Position numbers and translations under genes: made by a program. This document shows, in pieces, positions 21,601 through 33,600 of a stretch of DNA of 64,000 nt (position 1 is the stretch's first letter; every line of letters begins with the position of its first letter). Source of the stretch: Maniola hyperantus. Taxonomy: Eukaryota; Arthropoda; Insecta; Lepidoptera; Nymphalidae. The stretch lies in contig NC_048547.1 in the NCBI RefSeq assembly GCF_902806685.2, forward strand, positions 12,287,196-12,351,195, read 5' to 3'. The notes under the pieces are model-generated. The model was not told the origin of the DNA. It made no database searches and saw only the letters and a list, made by a program, of their open reading frames with translations.

Positions 21601-24600
21601 AATAATCTTAAAATTAAGTTACTAGAAGCTAATAATAGATTTTCATAGTTTCATAGTAAGGTGAACACAGTGACAAGTAAACTATAACTAGATAAAATGA
21701 CTCCTCACGCGCCATTTTAACTATATGGGTCAACCATGGACCTAGAATGGGGTCAACTCTCACGTCAAAAGGTTCACCTTTAAAACAAGGACTAAAATCG
21801 TACTTTTGACATGAAATTTGACACAAAAAGTTAAAAGGTGCGTGAGGAGTTAAATTTTACGCGTTGCAAATTTTTGACTTATCGAAAAAAAACGGTTTAG
21901 GTACCTATTCTATTATTTAAGTCGTACCTAGTTTTAACTTTTAATATGCAATTGTTTACTGGCCCAAATAAAATAAAAATAAAAATAAAATAAAATATTC
22001 GTCGCTCGCGTCGTGGCCCCACTAGAACCAGTGCCGTAAGCGGAAGCAGGCCTGTGGTAACGCCGCGCCGCCGCCTCACGTATCACTTTCGCTTTTCACT
22101 GCCAAGGCGAGTACTCGCGAGATACTCGCAGAAACCAACTGTTGGGCAAAGAAATAAAATTCATAACTAAATAATATTATGTTTTCCTGACCAAAACCTA
22201 AAAAGCAATGATAGTTTAGTGGTTCAGACGGCGACCTACTATTCGGGAGGTCTGGCGTTCGATCGTAGGCACGCACCCTTAACTTTTCAGACCTAGATAT
22301 TATGATATCACTTGATTTAACGGTGAAGGAAAACCTCGTGAGGAAACCCACATAATGTTGTCAAAGGCGTGTGAAGTCAGCCAATCCATACTTGGCCAGC
22401 GTGGCGGACTATGGCCTAAACCCTTCTCATTCTGAGAGGAGATCCGTGCTCAGTAGTGGGCCGGCGATGGGTTGATTATGATAGTGACGACCTTTAGGCT
22501 ACGGCAAGTTGAGATCTTCCATAAGATAATCATGTTCCATCTTAACCGGTAAAGGAGAGGACTGAAAACCGAAAGGTCGACGGTTCAAACCCCGCCCGTT
22601 GCACTATTGTCGTACCTACTCTTAGCACAAGCCTGACGCTTAATTGGAGAGGAAAGAGGAATATAAGTCATTTAACATGGCTAATATTCTTTAAAAAAAA
22701 AAAACTTTAACATGATTATCTTATAGGTACATCTTGATCATACCGAAAATTAAAGGTTAAGTTAAGACCTTAAAAGTTCAAAAGTCATTGATGGTCAAGC
22801 GCATCAACGTTAAAGAATATTATGTAAACACGTCAGACCAAAGAGTCGCTTAAAAATGATGACTAAATGTGGATAACTCATTTTCTTAACTTTCGTTTTT
22901 AGGGTTCCGTACCCGAAGGGTGCCTATTAATAACCCTCCGCTGTCCCTTCATCTGTCTGTCCGTCTATCTGTCAGCGGGCTGTATATCATGAACAGTAAT
23001 AAGTAGACTGTAGAGAGTTAAAATTTTCACAGCGTATTTCTATTGGCGCTGTAACAACAAACAATAAAAAATCAAAATGGCCGCCATGAAAATTAAAATG
23101 AAATTAAATTAAAAGATATTAATTATTTGTTGTATGATGGTACGGAACCCTTCATGTGCGAGTCCGATTCGCACTTAACCAGTTTTTATTTTGTAATCGT
23201 GACTGTATGTGCGTTGAACGACTTGCAAACAACCAGAGATTGTGTACCAGAGAATCGGCCCCATTAATGCCTCTTTATTTCTGAATTTGTGGTTACTAAA
23301 ATAAAAATTCCTTTTGGCTAAGTACTTAATCTATTTTACCTACTTGAAAGAGAACTATTTAGTTTTTATTAGAAAAAGTGAATTGTTAGAAACATCTCAA
23401 AGTGGGTCTTGCAGATTTTACTCGAAAATTGAACGTAAACTTATTGAAAATGATCCTATTAGAATGTTAAGGATTATTTGAATAATAAGAAAGCTTGGGA
23501 ATGAGTTGCTTAACAGCTTTGTGTTAGTTCTAAGTGATTTTGTAAAGTGGTGATAATAAAAAGAATACCCGGCTGAGTTTGTTGTGGGCTCTTCTCAGAC
23601 CTGGGCGCGTTTGGAACCCTCGTAGCTTTAGTTTTAAGTACGTATTAATTATCACCACTATCATATATACACCAGATATCATATTACAAATAAAAAAATT
23701 GACAATCAGGAAGCGTAAAACTTTACTTACTTATTCGGAATAAATAATTTGAGTTGGAGTTTGAGTTTACTAAAAAGGATCTAAAGAAATTCTTCTTTTA
23801 ATTATTCTTCTGCCCTATCGTAGCCTAAATTACAATGAAACAGATACAACTGAAGAAATATTACTGCTGCAATGCAGAAATATTTAAACTATCGATTTAA
23901 GAACCTGTATTTTTGCTTCCCTGTCAAAATACTATATTGATGTATTGTCAATGTTCTTCCCCAGGTCTGGATCTGCATGGTCTGCATGGCTACCTCAATG
24001 GCGGCCCCAGCTCAGAGGACTATAGAGCTGGACATCATTGACATGGCCGCAATCAGCAGGATGTCACCGCAGCAGCTGGAAGTACTTGCTGAAGGCTTGG
24101 CAGCTGAAGAGATTATGAGGTAGATCATCCACTGTTTTATGATACCTAAATCAAATCAAATAATTTATTCAAACTATAGGTAACTAGCTGATGCCCGCGA
24201 CTTCGTTCGCGTGGGTTTAGGTTTTTAAAAATCCCGTGGGAACTCTTTATTTTACCGTGATCAAAAGTAGCCTATGCCGTTCCCCGGGATGTAAGCTAAC
24301 TCTGTACCAAATTTCATCAAAATTAGTTAACTGTTGGGCCGTGAAAAGCTAGCAGACAGACACACAGACGGACAGACAGACACACTTTGGAATTTACAAT
24401 ATTAGTACGGATAAATTACACTTTTTGATTGTCAGTTGTTGGCTTTGTAAGATATAGTGGTGATAATTTTTACGCAAACTTAAAACTAAAGCTACGAGGG
24501 TTACAAACGCGCCCAGGTCTGAGAAGAGCCCACAACAAACTCAGCCGGGTATTTTTTTTATCATCACCACTTTACAAAATCACTTAAACTTATTAGAACT

Positions 24601-27600
24601 ATCATAAAGCTGTTAAGCAACTCATTCCCAAGCCTTCTTATCATTTAAATAATCCTTTACTAATAGGATTTTTCAATAAGTTTTCGATAGGTATTATTTC
24701 TTGTCCCTTGGCATATTTCTAGCATGTCATCATCTTACATCATCACTTAAACTAACTACATTATTTACTAGATGTTAGCTGATGTCATTAGATACTTAAG
24801 GTAGGTACAGCCTTCGTGGAACGGAAAGAAAGTAAACTTCCAAATTAGGAACTAATAAGTTCGTTCCCCCGTCCAGTTATCAAATAGGATTAGCGCTATT
24901 GACCTAAACAACTTTTACTAGCATTACAATTCTGCCAAGAAATAAAGAACTATTTATGCCCAGTTTCTGAATATTTTTATCGACGGTTTAACTATTCAAT
25001 AGCGCTATAACGCAATGCAAGATGAACTCCGTTCATGGCCAATGTGCGCCGTTTATCGGTTCCATAAAATTATTTGACGTTTCATCTGTCAGTAGGTAGG
25101 TTTGCGTATTTTTAGATTAAAAAGTATTTTAATAGTAAATTGTTCGTTGTTTTCCAAAAACAGTGTTTAGGCACTTACTTAGCATAGAAAAAAATACTAT
25201 TATTAATAAAACTAGTGTTGATGGCGAAATAAAAGAATAATATGCAGTTCAAACTCGTTTCTTGTAATAGACCCATCTAGTGACATAATAATGAACTGGT
25301 TACCGGTTGCACAGTTATTGTTGTATTCAGAAACGCATGGACAGTTAAACGACGTTTATCCTATACATAACTTTATTGAATCAATAGCTAATGAGAACAT
25401 AACTGGCGAGTTCAGAAACCGGGCATTAATAATTTAAGTCTTATTTCCAACGCAACAGTGGCATCATTCATTCATTCGTCATCATAATTCATTCATTCAT
25501 TGATTACCCATTAAATCTTTCATTTTCCTTTCCAACAGACCTAAAAGATCATCAGCTCAAGCGATCTCATCAGCGGTAGTATCCAAAGCATCCTCAGCAT
25601 TGCAGAGTAAAGTTAGTCTTTTGGGGCAAGCGTCTGCTGGTGCCGCCTCCTTCATAGCATCGGCATCTAGCAAGAATGGTCACTCTGAACACTCTGAACA
25701 CGAAACTGGATATTCTTATGAGCCGGTAAGTTTTTTTTAAATTTACAGACTAGGGCTTGACTGCAATTAGACCTGGTGGCAAGTGATGATACCGCCTAAG
25801 ATAGAGCGCGCTTGCCTAGAAGATGCCTATTCACTTTTGACTTGAATGATATTAAAAGTGGAGTCGAAAACGAATGGCGGAAGGGCGTTTCACGTCATAG
25901 CGGTTCCAATTAGAAACGAGGAGGCAAATCGCTTAGTACGTGTCCATGGAATTTCAACTACATAGGTACGGGATCAGACCTTGCCGATGTTTTGTTAAAG
26001 TAATCGACCTGAACTTTGGTAATTAATAAATCTAAAAAATTCTAAAGAACATCAACTTACACTTTTTTTATTCCATTACAAAACCCCTTGACTGGGATCT
26101 CACCTGGTGGTAAGTGACGATGAAGTCTAAGATTGAACCGTGCTTACTTTGAAGGGGTTATGATAAAAATTACCAATTTTTACAGCACAGCGAAAAAGTG
26201 GACTACTGGGGTTTAAAGAAATCAATCCTGTACACACTTTTCCAAGCCGTGAAAGCCATTACTGGTGGAGTAACCATCCTGAAGGGCCAGCTCATCAAGG
26301 GAGGCGGAGCTCTAGCAGCCACATTGGGCAAGGTTATATCCTCAAAGGGTGATGCTGTCAGCAACATCGGGAAGAAGATCGTCAGCTCAGCTGCTTTGAG
26401 TCCGAAGAAACCAATATGTAAGTACCTACCTACCTTTTTTTTCTTTGAAAATCTCTATATATAAAAATGAATCGCTAAATGTGTTGCTGATCGCAAATCT
26501 CGAGAACGGCTGAACCGATTTCGCTAATTCTTTTTTTATAATATTCCTTGAAGTATGGGGATGGTTGTTACGGAGAGAAAAATTAAAAAAATTGTAAGCA
26601 TAAAAAAAATAAAAAAATAAAGAATCGACTGTTAGGCGCTACGAAGTTCGCCGGGTCAGCTAGTGTTACAATAAAACTTAAAGTCAGATTACCTACTGTA
26701 CAAATCATACCGGCCTGGAATGGTATATCAACAATACTGGCTACATTTTCGCGCTGAACAACCAGGCCAGCCATTGATCCTTTGCACAAGAAATGAGCCA
26801 GCCCTTCTGTCACCAGATGAGGCTATTAACCGTGGTGAAAGTATATTCCGTAATTTTTTTGCACACATGGCCCCAGGATCTTCACGGTAAACGGAACAAA
26901 AATGAGAGAAAAATTATAGTCTATACGAAATATCCAAATTAGTTTTAATAGTACGGAGATAAGTGGACAAGTCATCATTTTATTGTTTTTTTTTCAAAAA
27001 AGTTTCTGGAAACTACCAGAATCATCTACCTTAATTTATTCTGTGCCGTCTTTCTAAACACTGACTTTGACTTTCTAAGACTGCTAGTAGTTAATAATTA
27101 AGTTTATTTTTTCTCTATCTATTGGTTAATATTGTATTGAATTAGTTTTATTAGTTTTAAAACCTATTAATTATGTAGGTACCTTTAGAATGTGTAAGAT
27201 CTTGGTCACCTCTGCCTTAGGAGTTCAGACCTTTAATTACGACAATAGTATTCATACTAGCATCCTTTACAAAATTACTATGACTATGATTTATGCACGC
27301 TCATGAATTTACTAAATCTTGTAACAGCCTCTATTTGGCACAGCTTTAAAGTCGTTAAAACTTTGTTACTAATTTATGTTAGAGTAGGTGCTCATCAAAA
27401 TATATGGTTAAAATTTCATGACACATTTTATGTGTGAAATTTTACATACTTACATAAAATATTACGTATGAGCTCTGTAACCAATACAAATTGTAAGTAG
27501 CTGGAATAAAATACTTTAATCGTTTTTTTACAGTAGTATGTTTTATACGGTTACTACATATTTCATTGTAGGGCTCGTCAGGGACATTCATAAAGATTAT

Positions 27601-30600
27601 AATAAGTAGGTAGGTATACTAAATTTCAAAAATATTTAATGAAAATTACGAAGTTGTAAGCTTGTTGTGTTGAGTCGTTGTCAATTCAACTAGGTGTTCA
27701 AACTTGCAGGATTTTAAAGTATTTTTTTGGTCAAAATATAACCCGTAGTAAAAAATGATTTGAGCAATTGATTCTGTTACTGATTCCGAATAAACTAGGT
27801 ACTTTCAGGTTTTGCGTAGGTATACTTACTAAAACTAACGTTGTATTTTTTTTAGTGGTTGTCTTCTTAATAGTTTAATTTTTGAATCTTCCAAGTTTCT
27901 ATTAACAAAATGATGTACTTAACACAAGATAACTAAACAATAATTGATAGAATTTTTTCCTCTTTCATTAGTATCGGTTTTGCTAACTATTTGCACCATA
28001 TTATTTTTACGTTGTATAATGCGTTGTAGCATTAATAACTATTTTTTGTCTAATTTTAAAATATTCTCATTATAATTTCCAGCTACAGCGGTTTACGGTC
28101 CACCTCCCACACACATCGAGTATGCTCCACCGAGCTCGTACGGTGCTAGTGCGCCCGCGCATTACGGGCAGCTACACACAGGGCCTTCTGCGCCGACGGG
28201 ATTCGCCGCACACAAATACCCTTCACAGTTAGATGGTATGATACCTTTTTAACATTCCTTAACCTAAATCAAGACACATGGCAATTGTTTCTTATTAGAA
28301 CTTGGTTTGGACACACTCCAAGCCAAGTTCTTGTAAGAAAAAAAATTTATAAAGAACGGCGACATACGTCTTGTGGTGTGTAGGTATATTTACACGAACC
28401 ATTTTAAGCTACTTATGACCCCCCGATAACTCAGAAACTATTAAACCTACACATTTACAATTTTGCATATTATCTATTAAGACCCCTTTGTACGCTTAAC
28501 ATTTATTAATTCTTAATTTCATTTTTGTAACTCAAAAAAATAATAAGGTCTTAAAATTAACTATACCCAAAAGGGTGGTATAATATTTTGGAAGCAATTC
28601 TATAATGGAATCTTGTGGCCAAAATCTATTTCTGTAAGCTTTAATAAGTTATTTTAAAGTGCAATCTTTTAATTCCATAAAAAATGGTAACAATGTGTAT
28701 AATTATAATTTAGCTGTGAAAATTAACAGACAGTAAAATTTAAAATATAAATTATCATGATGATGAGTGTACAAGACAAGAAGGTATTTACTTAATTAAT
28801 TATCACTAAGCATCATCATACAGTGAAAGTCTGAAGAAGAATAAAATTACGAAAAACGAGGTCATAAAACTTAGTGAAAACAATTATAATCTCAAAGATG
28901 CTGCAAGATAGATGAGCAACTGTCTACATTCAAAATATTATAAAGCTATTCTACCAAAGGCAAAGCTGTGAAAGCCTAGTGGTTAATACGTCGGCCTTCT
29001 AATTGGAGGTCGGGGGTTCGATCCCGGGCACGCACCTCTAACTTTTCGGAGTTATGTGTGTTTTATTTAATTAAATATCACTTGCCTTAACGGTGAAAGA
29101 AAAAATCATGAGGAACCCTGCATACCTGAGAGTTCTCCATAATGTTCTCAAAGGTGTGTGAACTCTACCAACCCGCACATAGCCAGCGTGGTAGACTATG
29201 GCCAAAACCCTTCTCACTCTGAGAGGAGACCCGTGCTTTGTAGTGAGCCGGTGATGGGTTGATCATGATGATTATGATTATTCTACCAAAATAAATGTAA
29301 CTTTCACGGATATACACTACACTGCACTAGCATCGTCTTCAAGATATCATATAACATTTTTGATAGTGAATTACACAATATACAATAGATTACATTATGT
29401 GTTTCAAATATAGAACAAATTCACACTTGCGTAAGATTAGGTTAAAGTTTAACAATTCACGTAGCCGGTTAAATCAAGTTATGTAACTTTAAGCTAAATG
29501 AGACTGACTTGGACGCACTGGACTTAACTGTGGGAAACCCGTAATGTCTGGGAATGTTTGGATTTATGCAGATTCATTCAAAATCAAAATCTAATTTTTT
29601 GTTGAAATAGATAGGCAAGTAAGGTGATGGTACAATTTTAGTAAGTTACACTATTTCATGCCGTTACGTAGGTGTATAAGTTTTCGGCTTAAAAACTAGG
29701 ATAAAACACATTGTTTAAAGTCTTTCTGTTTAAACTCAAGCACCTTATAAGAAATACATAAATATAATGACCTTAAATAAAGCATTAAATGTATGGAGTA
29801 ATTACAAATGTCTTCATAGTCTAAGCATCATTACAAACTGGTATTTGACATGTTCACTTCGACTCTTGCAATAAACTCAGGTAAAATCTTAGCCGAAAAT
29901 TGGCAAATATAGTAACTAAGCCATAAGTAATAAGTAATACCTATTAAAATTAAAGAAAAGAAACGGAAATGAAATTTAAATATTTTAACATAATCTCGGA
30001 TGTTAGTTGCTGATTAGATTTATATAAGAACATTAATTTTAACCACCTTTCACATTCGTTAAACAATAAGATGTCCGAATGATCTAGGAAGTATCATTGT
30101 TACGTATACTTTGAATACATTCTTGTTCTTTCAATTATAATTTAGGCATAGACAATTATTTATTTAAAGTAGGTAAGTAATATTTAAACTACTGACCTGG
30201 AAATTATTTTAAAATCTATATATTTAAAAGCAATGAACATGAAGTTAAACTTAAAACTCATTTATAATAAAATACAATATTAGGTAGGTATTTAGCAAAA
30301 TAAAAATATAGCCTATTTTTTAATTTTAGTAATGTGATTAAAGTTAAAAGATTCGTGCACAACTAAATTCAAAGTCTAAGTCAAAATCAAATAATTTATT
30401 CAAAATAGGTCATAAATTACACTTTTTGATGGTCGGTTGTTGGATTTGTATATACAATGATATAGTAATGATAATTTTAAAACGAACTTAAAACTAAAGC
30501 TACGAGGCGAGGGTTCCAAATGCACCCAGGTCTGAGAAGAGTCCACAACAAACTTAGCCGGGTTTTATAATTAGCAAGGAAGGTCCAGCTTAGTGAAACT

Positions 30601-33600
30601 TGTAAGTTTAAAGTTATTCAACTCATCGAAATAAACTTTTTAACATAAGTAGCTTCATTTTTGTACTTACTTATGAATGAATGTAAAATGTTATAACAGC
30701 TGTTAAAAGAACCAGAAAAAGTGACTGCTGTGAAAGCAAATGCTTATTTATTTATATGTATTGGTCGAATATCTTTACTTTTCAGAGTATATAGTGATGT
30801 CATCAGTAGTAGACGAAGACGTCATTTCAGAGCCATTCCTCTCGATACCAGAACCTTCAGCGGAGCTTCTGTATCGATATTACGATTTAGTAGATTATCT
30901 GTGGTAAGACCTTTGCTTACGGTCAAAATTTTGTTCTGTGAATTTTGCTTCCCCGGTGCTATAATTACAGAGATCTTCCTTATACATATTTATGTACATA
31001 ATCATAATTGTTTTCGTCATTTTAGGTATATTGTACATACCTACTTATCTATATTTTTTATTATTCTCAAGTTTTGATCGATTTTATCAATGTATATATT
31101 TAAAAAAAGTATGCATAAGATACTTTTTGTTGCTTAGAATTGTTTATGATTAAAATGCCCCTATTTAAGCTATGGATATTTCATCTTCCTGTGAACAAAA
31201 GTTTAAGAAAATTATAACAGCCAGTTTTACTTACGTCTTCTCTTCTAAACAAACTAAGCAAAAATCATCGATATAAATGACAAGATATGCCCAAGCGGAC
31301 AAAAATTTTCACGGTTGTGGAACCAAATAAATCAGCGCCACCTCTTAGATACTAATGAACGACTTGTTTGAAATCCAGACGTCATTGAGGTTGCATTGTT
31401 GCTAAAGCACCAATGAGTCGGTGCCATTTTGTTTGTTCAATGGCCCTGTCCATACGAAGTAATATATAAGTCAATGGCAAAAATATATCTCTTTATTTTG
31501 TCCAACTATAAAAACTCTCACGAACTTAGATTAGTTACTTAGTTCAATGGTTATTTTGTTTAGGTAGGTAATTAATTAACTAATTAGTTAATAACTCATT
31601 AGTAGGAAACATTTTAACCACAAATAGATGGGTTCTATTAAGTGTTGTTTAAATTAGCTTCATAAGTTAAATTAACAGTTCTGAACTTCTTGCTGTTCCA
31701 AAAACCTTACCTTATTAACATAATCGTCTACTTTCATTTTTAAACGGAAACTGGTATTCGTTAGCGTAACATTTTGTTTTGCGCCAAGTGACAACTCAAA
31801 GAAATGTCTTTAAGTTTGTCAAAATTCTGGCAATACAAATACTTCTTCAATGATGTAAGATTCCTTTGTTTTGTGTTTTGTGATCTGCAATCATTGTACC
31901 TACTTACCTATTGATATTTGGGACTAGCAAATTATTTGATTACAGTTACTTACATGTTCTCTTCTTTATACAATGAACAAAAAGCTTAATTTGCTATAAT
32001 CCGCTGAAACAGGTCGAATCTGTATGTAGCACCACACAAATCCCAAACATGCTACGTGCTACGTGGTCGTGGTGCGTATTGCTTGCCTGGTGGCAGCTTC
32101 TTCCTGCATGTTTAGCAGTGGGAGGGCGGGCGGTGCATTTCGCATGCTGCATGTTGCATCATACAGATTCGACCTGTTTCAGCGGATTATAGCAAATTAA
32201 GCTTTTGGTTCATTGTATATCATGGACTTCCGCAAAGTAACGCCTGCTTCTATACAACATGTTCTCTTCTTGTAGTGAATGGTTTTAATCGACTTCAAAA
32301 AAGGAGAAGGTTTTCATTTCGTCAGAATCTTTTTTTATTTTCATTTTTTATGTATTTTTCTACAAAATTTCATTGAGTTTGTATGGAGCTAGTGACGGAG
32401 AGACCGCCTTAACAGTAAAATCAAAAGGAAATATATTCATTTCAAATAATTACAATATTGAGAAAGTTATTCAGTGCAGTTTCAACAGTAAAAAATCGTA
32501 GATTTAAAACTATATTATTATGTATTTTTGTAAATTTTATTCCCTTAATTTTAATACGATCAGTACATTTTTTAGTAATTATTGACATCTAATTAGATTG
32601 ACTATCAAAATGCTCACCTTTTGAATCTAGCATACTTAAATTATTAACATCATATTTATCTAATACATTATTCAATTTATAGATATTAATTATAAGTTGT
32701 ATTAAGCCATTAGGGTCGATAATTACATCAATAACATTATATAACGCAATGGAACCCAGAGGTCTAACATGACCTAGATTTATATCATTAATTGAACACC
32801 TTCCTCCTTTCACGTTAAAACTAATACCCAGGAAGACCCACAATAGTTGTACAGTAACCGAATCACTCGTGAACCCGGTGGTCTCAGTGAAAGTGAATTA
32901 TGTCACCGGTCCGGTTCACCCACAATCACAACAAAGTGAATCACAAGTTAATACACGCACGCAGAGCCGTCTTTAACCTATTGGAGGCCCTAAGCACATT
33001 AGAATAACGGGGCCCCTATGATCTTGACAGAGTACGTAAAAACAAGAAGGCTCGGATATAAGTCAGTCTTGACTGGTTAACAATCTCTATGGTCCTATGT
33101 TTGAGAGGGCCTTTTTAACCGACTTCAAAAAAAGGAGGAGGTTCTCAATTCGTCGGAATCTTTTTTTTTTTTTTTTTTTTTTTTTATTTTTTATGTATGT
33201 TCCCCGATTACTCAAAAACGCTTGGACCGATTTTGAAAATTCTTTTTTTGTTTGAAAGGGTATACTTCAAAGTTGGTCCCATTTCAATTTGGTGAAGATC
33301 TGATGAACATCTTCGAAGATAGATACTGGAACTCCTCAACGGATAAGAGTAAATTGCTCGCGATCAGTGTAATAGCTTAGTAAACAGTAGATTTTTAACC
33401 AGTCATAGCATAATTCCATGGGGCCACTAAAAATTGTGAAATAAAAATTTTTTACAAAAAAATAAAAACCGACTTCGTTACATAAACACTAAAAATTGAA
33501 AAATAATTTAATTTATTACCGAATATATTATGTATACAAGAGTTAATATAGTTCCATAATAATATTTTTTGGGGTCGGTGCCAATGAGGTGCCATTGTGG

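Larger units (their letters stand above)
12066..23964 (+). other. Gene 1 intron 1 (11.9 kb), repeat-filled
   Basis: Runs from GTAAGG to TTCTTCCCCAG and splits the signal peptide. It holds at least fifteen identifiable repeats, listed separately. The stretches 12066-12600, 13025-13305, 15235-15640, 16360-16700, 18690-19270 and 21030-22200 show nothing I can identify apart from AT-rich sequence. Confidence 0.7.

Noticed and set aside
21316..21648. 110-aa ORF
   Set aside because: Very AT-rich, Phe/Ile/Lys-dominated, no splice or family support; expected by chance.
30904..30909. GTAAGA as a splice donor of exon a
   Set aside because: It would leave phase 2, and no downstream exon in the window accepts that phase in an open frame; the overlapping TAA makes a terminal exon the simpler reading.
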